Assembly: GCA_947247005.1 (NCBI GenBank)
Contig: OX365955.1
Coordinates: 19,077,322-19,141,321 of the forward strand
Direction of reading: 5' to 3'
From: Spisula solida
Taxonomy: Eukaryota; Mollusca; Bivalvia; Venerida; Mactridae
DNA: 64,000 bases
Below are positions 46,717 through 60,200 of the stretch, one piece after another (position 1 is the first letter of the stretch; each line of letters opens with the position of its first letter). A program made the position numbers and the translations under genes. The notes beneath the pieces were generated by a model. It was not told where the DNA came from. It ran no database searches and saw nothing but the letters and a program-made list of their open reading frames with translations.

Positions 46717-49700
46717 ATATGTGGCCGCGACTGCGACTTTTGGGCTTACGCGCAAAATGACGTCGTTGAGTAAACGTCGTAAATAAACGTGACATAAAAA
46801 TACTCACATAACTTCTTGAATATCGACATTAAACGTCGCCAAATGACAAGAAAACATGTTTTTTTTAATTAATTATTGACATGAGAAAAGAATGTTGATT
46901 TCTACCGATAGTTTGGTGACGGAAGTGGTTTTCTGGCGATCGATTCGCAGTCATCTCCCTTGATAATATTTCACGTCTGACACATTTCGGAAATAAAAAC
47001 TGTTTATTTTGCCGTCTTACGTGCACTTCGAACAGTTTAATGTCTACACCATTATCAACAAACAAGGCTAGGTAAGTCATGCTCCATTTAACACTCGCTA
47101 ATTTGTCTGATTATTGAACAATATGTGTTTTTGTACCGTTTTTATTGATGTCAAACCCGGAAGTGGTGTCTTCATGTTTTTTTACCAACAAAATTGGCGC
47201 TGTAAATTCAAATTTATATTGAATCATCAACGTGTACTAACGTTCTAGACTACTGTAATGTATTTCATGTGCACGATAGACCTAGCTGTATTGACATAGT
47301 TTTAAAATTAGGAGAATTAATTTATCATGTACATGATCGCCAGCTATCAATGTTCGAAGTTCAAGCAAGTTAAACTTAAAGCATCATCGGACTGGATATC
47401 TGATATTGATAGAAGGGGGAGGAGTGTAGTGATTATAAATTCTCATAATAACACTCTCAACTTACAGTCTTGCTTTTGGGTTAACCTTTAAATATTCAAT
47501 AACATGATTAGGACTATGACAATCTGTTTGTCTTGGTGGTCTAGGTTTAGTAGGCCCCTACTTGGAAACATATGTGCATTTTCTCATTCAATAAGTTTCC
47601 CTTGTATGCATACTGGTATGCTTCTTTGTAGCTATTAAATAGACACATACAACAGTCAACTTGTACTTATATGGAGCAAATTGAGTGCATGCCACATGTT
47701 GTTGACTTTTAGATGCATCCTTGAATTCAAAAGTGAACATGAATGATGTAAGCTATATCAAGATCCTGTGAAACCAACTAGGTATCACTAAGAAGACACT
47801 TACCTGGGTATATGGTATGACTCAGGATACCACATTCATGTATATACTTGTAGCATCTAGACCTATATGGCAAGGAAGCTACATACATGTATACCATTTT
47901 CTCTCTTTGTATGACATGCACAAGGGTCAGTCACAATATATTGCCAACACTCATAGCAGAACCTCTTCAAGTGAGCTAATAGAAGTGATACTTTGGATTC
48001 AATCAGTCTACAGCACTGGTAGGTTGTGGTTTCCCAAGAGTCATTCTTCAACCTTCTACTCTCAAGGTGGATTTAAACATTGTCTTTATTCAATTAGTTT
48101 CATTTATTTTAAATAATGTTTGCACTCTTTTTCAGAAAAATGACAGTGTTATATCTGATGATAGCAGTATTGATGCAAGTGATTGAACATAAACAGGTAT
48201 TATTATCATCTGTACATTATTGTGTTTTTTTTTAATTTCATTAGAATGACTTTTATAAATGAATATATTAGTTTAAAAATAAATATCATTAGATTATACT
48301 TTATTTTTCTACCTACTGTATATATTTTCATTAATACTGTAAACCTTTAAAATATTAATGATTTCTACTTTCACTTTCTTTCAGTTACCTGCTTTTGTAC
48401 CCTTTTGACAGTTTATGTGACCATGCAGGGTGATAACAGTTCTATTCAATGATGAATCCTTACAGGTATACATTTAGTACATTCATTTTTGTAATTATTG
48501 TTTATAGATTCTAATATTTAAAATTAATAGCAAACATTGTGTCTTACCTAATACCATATTTTGTATGCATTATGTTGTATTTGTGCTTAATTCATTATTG
48601 CGTTTTATTCAGTCTGAAATTTAAATTTTATAAACATGATTTTTGTACATCATTTATGGATTTCAATATAATATAAATCATAGATAAAAGTTTAATATAA
48701 ATTACAGGCATTGGATAAATTGTATTATGTAATATCTGACACATTATTTTCTCATTTAAGGACACCACACAGCTTCTGAGATGTCAATGGAAAACCATCA
48801 TCATGACTGTAGAAGAAACAGAATGATATTCAATATGAATGTGTAACACATTAACTAACTGTTCTCTTTGTGATGTAACATTATTCACATTTAATACCTA
48901 GTCAAACAGTGATGCTTGCACAACACAATATTTAATATGAAGATGTGTGTTTGAGCCAAATCATCCCATTCACTGGCCTAACTTATAGTTATGAATGAAA
49001 ATTGCTTCTCAGAACCATGACTATCTTGTACAGACAGAGTCAACACATGATTATAATTATTATACCAGTACATGGTGTGTTGTTTTTCAATTGTTTTCAC
49101 TACATTGTATTCATGATTTGGTTTAAGTTAAAAGCACGTGCTTGTAAACATTTGTGTACATGAATTTATAATCTGGGTTCTAAGAAACTGTCTTTATAAA
49201 GACAGCTAGCATATCACAGGCCAGATTATATTCCCAAATTTATTTTAATTTCTGCAGTTCACCACATGTAATTTCTGGTGTTTCCTAGAAAGAATGCATT
49301 TGTCTAAGAACCACTGTCCAAATATTACCCAATCCACAGGTTAATTAGTGTAATATGTACCATTATGAACATTTTCTGACACACAAGAACATTCATTTAA
49401 AATTTTTTCATTTTTTCCAAAATAGGTTCTAAACGGGTTCCATATTGTCCTTGACATTGGATTTGTTTATGTTGCATACTACTCCTACATTTTATTGTTA
49501 TGGCCTTAACATTTATAAAAGATTTCTTATCCTGTAATAAATACACTTATATTACATAAAAGATGTTATAACAAATCAACTTGAGAATAATTTATTAAAA
49601 ACTATCTGAAACATACATGAAACTCTATTTTTTCAAATAGTTTCTGTTGCTATGCAGAATATTCTATATTGTCAAGGAAATAATTAAAGGACAATGTTAA

Positions 49701-51111
49701 AATGAACACTTTAATAAGGTGTATGGTAAGGGATCAGTAAATTGTAGTAATGATTTAGATGTTGATGTGTCAAGCTTTAGAATTATGCTATATGTGTTGA
49801 CTGCCATAAGCATGTTTAATTGGAAGATGATTGATAACCTGTCATTTATTGGAAATCATGTTTTTGATTATTCTTGAATACACATAAATTGCACACTTCA
49901 GCAAGTATGTTCTTTTAAATTGCATGTTTAAATATTGCTCTAAACTTTACATGATGAGTTTTGCAAATTCCATACTGCTCTAGTTAATCACCACAGTATT
50001 TTGTCAATATTTTGATTTATCTCACTGTTGCTAGGCAACCACAAAAATGTAAAGTTCAAAATTATGTGATTAAACATTAAGACACATTGGTGATGAAAAT
50101 AAAACATATCTAAAGTATATTATGTGTTGTCTGTTTATTGTTACGGCATGCTTGTTCTGCCTGAATGATTCTAGACATAGAATAGTTATTTTGGAATAAA
50201 AAGGATGTTCCTTAGTAACAGCAAAATTGCCATAACTTGGTAATTATTCAAGATATCAACATGGAATTTACATGATTTGAAATCTAAAGGTCCACTTATT
50301 ACAATGATACTAAAAAAAAAAGGTGGTTTATGACCCACTCTCATAGTGGCATCCTTATGTGCTAAATCTTGTATTTTGTAAATATTTAGCGGTTGCTAGG
50401 TAACCAAAATATATTTGGTGATTATTTTGAACGGTTTTACAACTAAAAATCTTTGTGACGCCAAATGTACAAATCAAGTATGACATGATGTCCTGGTTAG
50501 CTGATTAAATGTACTTAACACACAGCATAGTTGTTACAACATTTGCACCAGAAATGGTGTAATTTTGAAGGAATACAGGCATCTACATAATCGTCATAAA
50601 TCACTCAATTTTCAGAACATCGACATGATATTTGCAAAATTTGAAACGTTTTTCTTCAAAGGTTACTGTGACAATAAAAGCTGAAAAATTGCATCTTGAA
50701 CAACTATCAGAATGGCATCCACATGTGCTAAATTGTGTTTTTTTTGTAAATATTTAGCGGTTGCTAGGCAACCAAAAAAAAAGTTGACATAATTTTTCAA
50801 TGATGTGCAACTTAAACCCTTTGTGACAACAAATAAACAAATCAAATATAATATGATGTGTGGTAAACCGTTTAAATGTGTTTAATTAACAGAATAATTG
50901 TTTCAGTTTTTACTTCTAAAACAGTGCAATTTTGAACGAATCACCAACTACTAGGTGTCAACAAAATAGTCATAAATCACTGAATTTTCAAGATATCGAC
51001 TTAAAATTTTCAGAATTTGGAAATTTAAACTTCAGAGATTACTGTTACATTAAAAACTGAAAATGTGATTTTTTACCCACTAGCCCAAAAATCGCAGTCG
51101 CGGCCACATAT
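46717..51111. mobile_element. 4.4-kb element with 30-bp terminal inverted repeats
   Basis: The left end ATATGTGGCCGCGACTGCGA then CTTTTGGGCT at 46717 and the reverse complement of the right end, ending at 51111, agree over about 30 bp with one mismatch. The interior has no long open frame. Splice-like pieces occur on the plus strand: ATGTCTACACCATTATCAAC with a donor at 47072/47073, an exon-like block at 48134-48196, and another from 48386. Three roughly 365-bp units with GTTGCTAGGCAAC lie at 49975-51060. The superfamily is not clear; TSDs are ambiguous. Confidence 0.6.
49975..51060. repeat. three roughly 365-bp tandem units with GTTGCTAGGCAAC motifs
   Basis: GGTTGCTAGG occurs at about 50026, 50391 and 50759. 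Around it, TAAATATTTAGCGGTTGCTA, CATAAATCACT(C/G)AATTTTCA and CAAATCAA(G/A)TAT repeat in order. The copies are strongly diverged. They form the right part of the 4.4-kb element. Confidence 0.7.
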
Positions 51112-51269
51112 GATGATTTTACAGTATAAGTCGATTACAAATGTAGTTATGTGTTATGTCATTATATCAAACTGCTATTAAATGAATCTTGATATCAAAA
51201 TTGCAATATTGTTTGCAGTACATACTTGCAGTCAGCTCTGTGAACACCAACATTCATTAGAACATAGTC

Positions 51270-51358
51270 TTGTGGGAACAAATCCTTACGGTCAAGATGT
51301 GACCTTATGAAAATTTCAGGGATCAAAAGGCCAGTTGAAGGTTCAAATGGAACCCCTG
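51270..51358. mobile_element. MITE family B, copy 4 (partial, inverted)
   Basis: Ends TCAAATGGAACCCCTG, the complement of the family's start, preceded by a diverged body. The other end is not found. Confidence 0.5.
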
Positions 51359-51529
51359 TATGTATATACAAACCATATTCAATATGACATTAAAGCTGGG
51401 AACAAACATAGGGGTATGTAACAAACAAGTTCTTCCCTTTACATGCAGTCAGTGACACATTTTTAGACCAAACAGGAATTTATACTTTTAGAAAAAATGG
51501 GAATCCATTAAAAACATTTTTAGAAGAAA

Positions 51530-51735
51530 TGGGAATTTGAATTTTAGACCAAATGGGATTAGACGAAATGGGAATTTGAATTTTAGATCAAATGGGATTA
51601 CACGAAATGGGAATTTGAATTTTAGACCAAATGGGATTAGATGAAATGGGAATTTGAATTTTAGACCAAATGGGATTAGATGAAATGGGAATTTGAATTT
51701 TAGACCAAATGGGATTAGACGAAATGGGAAGTCCC
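51530..51735. repeat. 39-bp minisatellite
   Basis: About six units of GAATTTTAGACCAAATGGGA then TTAGATGAAATGGGAATTT. Its 39-bp period makes a periodic minus-strand frame (LIPFGLKFKFPFH units), which is not evidence of a gene. Confidence 0.85.
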
Positions 51736-52303
51736 CTCCCCCAGTGATTATCATTTGTTTGTTACATACCTGTATGGTTAGAATTAGAGTGGTATGTTGA
51801 TATTGTTGATGGTATTTGCTACTGTTGTTGTTGGGAAAGGACAAATGTCTACAATTGTATGAATTATACATGTACACTGTTTTATCTTACGTATGCTTGT
51901 CACACAACTATTTCTTTTAGCTTATTAATGGCATGTTTCATTATGTGGCCATCATAGTGTTATGAATAAATGATGAAAAAATATATTTGAAAAAATAATG
52001 ATTTGTTATTTGATTACCAGTTTTCAGGTTATAAGATCAGCATATTGTGTGTTACAAATACTTCTAGACATCTAGCTATGGTCCTGAAACTTTATAAGAT
52101 TGTTTCTCTGCAGTGGGTTTATGTTTTATCATAGCACTTACAGAAATCAAAGACTTCTGCACAAATTTCAATTCTTAATAATTATTTTATTACCAAATAC
52201 AAAATTGGGAATAATGTGGTTCGTTGGAGGTTTGTTGAAGGTTTGTTGTATTAACCTAAACATACCAGTCTGTCAGATCCCTTAACCACAATTTGTAGTT
52301 TTT

Positions 52304-53185
52304 AGCTCACCTGTCACAAAGTGACAGAGTGAGCTTTTGTGATCACTCTTCGTCCGTCGTCCGTCAACAATTGGCTTGTGTAGACACAAGAGGTCACAAT
52401 TTTAGCCTAAGCTTTATGAAACTTGATCACAATGATCATCTCAAAAAATTCTAGGCCAAGTTCGATATTGGGTCATCCGGGGTCAAAAACTAGGTCACTA
52501 GGTCAAATCGTAGAAAAACCTTGTGTAGTCACTAGAGGTCACAATTTTAGCCTAATCTTTATGAAACTTTGTCACAATGATCATCTCAACAAAACCAAGG
52601 TCGATATTGGGTCATCCGGGGTCAAAAACTAGGTCACTAGGTCAAATCATAGAAAAACCTTGTGTAGTCACTAGAGGTCACACTTTTGACTTAATCTTTA
52701 TTAAACTTGGTCACAATGATCATCTCAACAAAATCTAGGTCAAGTTCAATATTGGGTCATCCGGGATCAAAAACTAGGTCACATCATAGAAAAAACTTGT
52801 GTAGTCACTAGAGGTCACAATTTTGGTCTAATCTTTATGAAACTCGGTCACAATGACCATCTGAACAAAATTTAGGTCAAGTTCGATATTGGGTCATTCG
52901 AGGTCAAAAACTAGGTCACAAGGTCAAATAATAGAAAAACTTTGTGTAGTCACTAGAGAGTACAATATTGGCCTAATCCGTATGCAACTTGGTCACAATG
53001 ATCATCTCAACAAAATCTAGGTTAAGTTTGATATTGCCTTATCTGGGTTAAAAAACCAGGTCATAGGTCAAATCATATAAAAACCTTGTGTAGTCACTAG
53101 AGGTCACAATATTGGCCTTATCTGTATGAAACTTGGTTACAATGATCATCTCAACAAAATCTAGGTCAAGTTCGACAGGTGAGCT
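52304..53185. mobile_element. tandem-bodied repeat with AGCTCACCTGTC inverted ends
   Basis: Starts AGCTCACCTGTC (52304) and ends GACAGGTGAGCT (53174-53185), a perfect 12-bp inverted repeat. Between them about six units of 139-145 bp repeat (TTGTGTAGTCACTAGAGGTC ... GATCATCTCAACAAAATCTA ... AAAAACTAGGTCAC). This kind of repeat is very common in bivalve genomes. Confidence 0.8.
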
Positions 53186-54050
53186 TGTTTAAATAATTAT
53201 AAAGAACTTAAATGTGTGCATAAGTTTAAGTCCTTTAATAAAACAGTACCATGGATATATTGTTTATGTTGGTTCCATATTTCAGCAGTTATGCCTCTTG
53301 TTTGAAACAATGGTTATCATGGAATTTTTACATGTTTTGTTTCACTTCGAATCAATAAAATTCATGAAATCTTCCAATTGAATATTATTTTTGTGTTTCA
53401 ATGTACTCTCAGGAGTGACATCAATGGTTGAACAGTAGGCAGTATTTACCTGATTAGTGGTGCCGATTTAATTAACAACCCCTCTATACTGTAGGCATTT
53501 ACCTGTAGTATCCTGAGTACAGACTTGTGCAGAGCAATATTTAAACAGGGGGACATACTTATTGAGGAATTTTTTTCTGTCCTAAATAAACAGACACAAA
53601 AAAACAACATGAAGAAAATCATTTATTACAGAAATAATTATAATAACACTTTGGTAGAAAAATATCACAATTGTCACATAATATACTGCAAATATTTATA
53701 CACATAAACTCAACTTATCACAGACATGGAACATAAAACAATAAATAATATCTACTAATAAACACTGAAATTACATACAATCAATAAATGCCCATTCAAT
53801 TCTGCATGAATTAAGGGACCACAGCTCTGACCAACTACTATCGTACTTAATTAACCATTGACACCTCTTGTCAAATAAAAAGATATGATTACCTAGTTTG
53901 TTCAGCATTAGACACATCAAGTTTGTTTGAATATAGAATGTTATGTATGAACAAACTAAAATAATAATGCAGATGATGTCTAAACTGTTCACAAAGTTTA
54001 AAATATCTCTGTAAATTTTCACATATTAAAGGCACTAGTTTATACAATAT
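53186..54050. other. intergenic stretch without a recognised gene
   Basis: AT-rich. The short open frames at 53525-53707 and 53771-54022 carry no recognisable motif. Part may be the 3' flank of the ankyrin gene that ends at 54262. Confidence 0.4.
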
Positions 54051-54255
54051 CACCATGACAACCAACCTATATTAATCACCATAACAACCAACATAATTTG
54101 TTACCATGACAACCAACATAACTTAATCACCATAACAACAAACCTAGCTTTATGAAATTATCACCATGGCAACCAACCAACATTATCACCATGGCAACTA
54201 ACCTAGCTTTATCACCATGCCAACCAACCTAAATTATCACCATGGCAACCAAAAT
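54050..54255. repeat. degenerate tandem of CACCATGGCAACCAACCTA
   Basis: About seven imperfect units of roughly 30 bp (ATCACCATGGCAACCAACC and variants with CATAACAACC) directly downstream of the ankyrin gene's stop codon. CCATGGCAAC is a half X-box word. Confidence 0.7.
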
Positions 54256-54261
54256 AAGTGT

Positions 54262-57200
54262 TTATTCTTCATCAAGCATTGGTGGATATGTCTCAGCTTC
54301 CTGTGGCCATGGTCCGAGAGGTCCACCACGCTGAAATGTAAAAAATTATTTAAAATAATTCACTTAATGTGTTTCTGTATTACGCACCTGTGAGTGGGTT
54401 CTTAGATTTACCTTTGTCTGTATGTCTCACAAAACTCATGTCACTTAGCCCTTTACACCAAAGATAACCAGGTATATCAATTTACGTCTTTATCCCATGT
54501 CCACCGTCAATTATTTTCCAATATGTATGAAGGGGTGGTAATTCAAAGACAAAAAAAGACATAACATGACACCTTATCAGGGGAGGTTATTCTAGAAATT
54601 TGTCCTAATTAGTTGTACATGTAATGGTACACACTCTAGCCAATCACATATCAGAATAGTGCTGGGTGAATGGCTACACAGACTTAACCTCTGGATTACC
54701 AATATATTCATCTTTAATTGGGTGGGGAACACAGCAAAGTGTTTCAGAAAATGACCAAGTGCCCAAGTCCAGAATCGACTCAGGGATCTTCCGATCTATA
54801 GTCAAGACCATTAACCACTCAACCACCAAACCACCGTAGAAGCCATCTTTAAAAAGCCGCATTTCATACTTCATTAACTGACTTCTTTCAATAGTTTTTC
54901 AGCAAAGTAATTTATGAACCTGATGTCTCAAGCCTCCCCCCTTGATGTAAGGAAATAGAATAAAACCAAGAAGACCTTGAGAGGCAAGCATGAAAAATGA
55001 TCAATGACGAGTAACATAGGATACTCACCTTGCCAAATACATCTAATGTTCTTGCATCATATAACATCTGTCGTATTTCCTTGGTAGCTCGCATGCCAGC
55101 ATAGTCAGCAGCAACTACACCATTCTAGAATATACAGAATCATGACAATATGACAATAGTGCTATAATATAATAATGATCTTGATTTGTGTCAGTATACC
55201 AGAATTGATATCAACTCTACGAGATATAAATACTGGGTTATCATAATATAGATCAAACTTGTAAAATGTACCGATAACATGTATTACAATAGGTAACTCT
55301 ATAATCCTGTAAGGTGCCTACAGTATAGGATGATAGGGGTCATGCAGGAAGTAAATGTTCTCAGAATGTATATAAACATGTCTCATAAGCCATTAGGCGG
55401 GCCCTTTCAGTAGAGGTGACATTATAATTAATCAACTTTCCTACATGATCACATTCCAAACTTGCATTCATTTCAGGATCAGATTTAGATAGAAGTTTAT
55501 AACAATATAAAACATGTACCTTGTCCATCCTACTGTCAATCTCAGATCCGAGGTTACCAACAATCAAACTGACAAATCTTTCACCTTGTGTCCATGGTAA
55601 CGCATACGCATAATGTAATGGATATCTGTTACACTGTAAATGCAAAATGAAGATATTCCATAATGTGATTGTTTTTGGGATAGAAAGGCTGACCGAACGC
55701 AACTACTCCTGACCAAACATGACTGTCTTACAGGTATGTGGTGCTAATTTTGAGTCCAGTCTCCCATGGAAATTAACTATATTTCAGACACATGGTAATA
55801 TTTGAGATGAGATTGAGCTCAGATTGAGATGCTTTGGGAGATAGGAATCTTGTATAATTTTTACTAAATATAAAATCTCAAGACTGTTGTATTAACTAAC
55901 GTTTCATATCTAGGTACCTATACTTACATTATCTCCAATTTTTCTGAGAGCTGGTCTATGTATAAGCAATTCTTCAGCAGCCTCAAACTTATTAAAAACA
56001 ATGGCTCTAGTCAGGGCAGTATATCCATTCTGAAATCATGAAATATCATGAACTGAGGGGTTTAAAATACAAGTCGGCAGAATGATATGTTATGAAGAAA
56101 GCAGTCTGTGTCTCATTCAACCTTCAATCTGTATAGTATAACCTATGATATAGCACTGAGAATTTGACCTGATCCTGACCTTTATATGCATGAATATATT
56201 ACAAGGTTCTTGTGATGAACACTTAAATTTCCGCGAGCAAATCGTGCAATATATCAGTCCTTTTGATTTGTGTTGGTATTACACCCGAGTGTCTTCGCAA
56301 TACTCCCCGTTTGTGAAAACATACAAAGTTCGATAGTCATGTCAAATTCTCCGGACTATACAATAAAATCACCCTAGGAGTTGGTCATAATACTGACGTT
56401 AAATACTGATACTCTAAGAACAGAAACAGACGGGAAATGAGCTAGAATCTGTACACACTATATGTGCAGCTTTTTGTGACAATATCAAGAGTGGACTCCC
56501 ATGTTAAGATGTCTTGTTAAGTCCATTGCTGTAGTTGGATTGTTTCCCTTCCATACTGTATTATTGACAAATGATATTCTAATTACATATATTCATGATT
56601 AACATTTGGATTTGGGGTATGAATTGAATAGAATCTGATGTACATGTATTGATGTCTTAATTGATACATTTATACATAAATAACACATTGAGTACAATAA
56701 AAAAGGGAGTAAGTGGAACCACAAGACTAAACAACGGAGGTGTTTATCATTTTATTATTACCAACGTTTCAGCTTAACACTTAAGCCTTCATCAGGGTTA
56801 ATGCATGACAAATACAACAAAATGCTGCCCTAAGTACTAAAAAACAGGTGTTTTTTATCACATGATGTCAGGTTGCCGTATCATGATGTCAGGTTGCCAT
56901 CACATGATAATAATAAATAATACATAAATAATGCCAACAAACAATATGCATACATACCTTATCCTGATAGGAAGCATCGTTTAACTCATGTATAATCTTC
57001 AAGTTCTCCTTAACTTCCTTACTATCCTTCACTTTCTTAGCTACAGCAGCAAACAGTCGGATAGCTTGATTCTGTTCAACAAAAACATAACTTAAATCAG
57101 TCCAGTCTCAATCAAGTTCATTGTCTCAATTCTCAATAGTCTTGTAGATATAAATTTAGATGCAATTTGGTAGTTAATACTATTGAATGCTTTACTTGAA

Positions 57201-60200
57201 TAAAAAACTTAAACTTTTCGCTATCTCCATTGTGGGATACTGCAAAAGCCATTGGATATTAAGCTTCATAAGTTGTGATAGCATTTCAATGCTACTGTCC
57301 AGTCCAAGAAAAGAGTGATGCAATGGCCGATGACACTATTACAGTGTAAAACCAACTATAAAGGCTTATACAGACAGCTATAATGTCAATGCTAAACTAA
57401 GATACTATCATCGCTCTACATATTCAGACAATGGTTGTAATCTTTTGTGTACACATAAACGACAATGTCACTCTCACAATATCCTAACTGGACTGTAGAT
57501 GAAGAGAATATCAATATAAAGCACTGATGACAGTTATGGTGTTTAAAGTACATGTAATTAAGCATTAATGTTCAATTATGATAGCATTACCTGTGTTTGA
57601 TTTGAATCTATCCATTTATTGACATGATGTTCCTCTGCAACTTTGGATAACCTTTGTTCCAGTGTATCCCCAGCCTATCATATATAGTAGAACATACATG
57701 TTTATACGTATAAGACTTGATAAATAATCTCATATATTCTTACACTTTCAAATGTATGATAATGTTAGGTAAAATATTTTGTCAGAAAACCTGATAACAA
57801 AAACCCAATATATTTCTTACTGAATGTCAAATACATCAATTGGTACACATAATAGATTGAAACGTTCACAATAATATACATTTTTTTTATAGTTTTGTAA
57901 AATACTTTTCAATAGGGTCTTCTACATGTGCATAGCAGATGCTGCACATCACCTTTCAACAAGATGATTTTTTGTTACGCACAATATGTGTTGTTAGCTT
58001 ACTATATTCTACTGGTATCCATTGTGTTGTTTGCAAACTACACAATTATACATTGTACAGTCAAACCTGTGTTAGTGGTCAATCTAAGCAAATAATGGTA
58101 ATGAATCCCTGTGAACATATCATATTTATATATGTACAATAGCACAGAGAATTTGACATGATTCTGACCTTTATGCGTGAATATATTACAAGGTTCTTCG
58201 TTGAATATATAAATTTCAACAAGCTAATCATGCAATATCGGTCCTTTAGATTTGTGTTGGTATAATACCTCAAGCGTCTTCGTGATACTTTCTCCTTATG
58301 AAAACATACAACAGGGGTTATAAACATAGACAATATATGAGCTGTTAAACCATGCTAATAGAAGATAGAGAGTTGTGTCAAATTCTCTGTACTATAAATG
58401 CATCTGTATTAATGTACTGAACAAACACCTTCATTTAGCTGTATCCCTTAACTAACTGCTTAACACAAGTTTGACCGTATAGATGTATGTTACGCTTCAA
58501 TAATAGCTTCAATGTGCACTGGAAGCAAGTTTTATAAGGCTTGTACAAGAAAAGAAGTTTAAAGTCTACTAAAATAACTGACTAGATCATCTGAGATTGA
58601 AGCTTTCCTAACTCACTAAAGCTTACACTCCGATATGAAGCACCTGGCCCCCATCTGCCAAAGCATCTCAGTCTGAGCTAAATCTCATTTCCAATATTGC
58701 CATGTGTCTTTATGTTAGTTTCCATGTTAGTACTGACTCAAAATTGGCATCCCAAAGACAGAAACATTATGCTTAGTTTATTACAGTAAAATTTCAGGAG
58801 CTCAAACTTCATATTTTTCTGAACTTCAGACACTAAATTTAGAGATTTGAGTACAATCTCAATGTAAGCTGAGATTTCTACTTGAGATGCTTCTGGAGAT
58901 AGGGGGCTGGTCTAACTACCTAGATAATGCAGGTTTTATGGAGTAAAGAGTTAATCTAGTATTTGAGCACATGAATGAAGCATTGATCCTAGTAAAGTAC
59001 ATGCAAAATGTTAATAAGAAATAGAGAACCTGTTTTTGCTCTGACTCAAAATAAGAGTTATCAAAAAAACAAAATACAAACCAAAATGATCTCCTACAAA
59101 TGAAATACATTACATGTAAATGTGTTAGTTATTACATGTATGTTTTCATTTATATACTTGTCTCAGGGTAAATCATGATAAAGTTTCAGATGATTTTACT
59201 TGTTATTCCAATGTAAATATACATATTAATATGCCTAGTATGAGAAATGTTAAAGTTGAATATTAACAAACATTATGTATAAAAGACCAACAGCGACCTA
59301 AAAATTTCCATTTCAATTATCTGATATCATGAAGTTGAAATTGTGGAATATTGAAATGATTCAATTATATAGCTCACAATTTTACAATTTCACCTTCATG
59401 AATCACATTTTACAACTGAAATGTCACAGTCAGGTTTCATACAAAAGCATTAGCAACATCATTAATAATTGTTAATTCAGTGTGATAGGTCAATATTTTA
59501 ATGATATTATACAGCTGTATAGTGAAAGTTAGCAAAGATCAATCGAGTTATATATTATGTTAATTTCAATGTTAATGGTCAATATTGTATAATGAATTTT
59601 ACCTCTGAATCATTTTTCTCCTGTAAAGTAATCCAATAATTGATGTTTTAATTTTGAACATGGACAGGTAACAATGAAGATAGCGGAGAGAAAGTAACCA
59701 ATATTTGTGATAGAGAAACTATGGCTTTAACAAAAGGGATAGATAGACAAGCTACTGAATGGCCATGTAAATGGGAAAAGAAAAATGTAAGATGCAAAAA
59801 ATCTTGAAAATAGCATGAAAAAATACATCTTTTCCTGGAGACTTGGACTTAAATGTCTAAAGCTGTATAAAAGATACATCCGATTTTTTGTCAAGATTCT
59901 GCATTGATAAAAGTTTGTTTAATACAATGTACTTAATGGAAGAAAACGATAACTATCTTGGATTATAGGAAGCGAGAAATAAATGTCTTGATATATTTGG
60001 GGCAGGTGTGGTAAATATAACTTGGGAATATTGTTGGTGGGATATAAATATCTTTGAATATTGTTGGCGGGATATAAATATCTTGGAATATTGTTGGTGG
60101 GATATAAATATCTTTGAATATTTGTTGGTGGGATATAAATATCTTGGAATATTGTTGGTGGGATATAAATATCTTGGAATATTGTTGGCGGAATATAAAC

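Noticed and set aside
51488..51877. 129-codon minus frame with a 13-residue periodic peptide
   Set aside because: Produced by a 39-bp minisatellite; the flanks are not coding.
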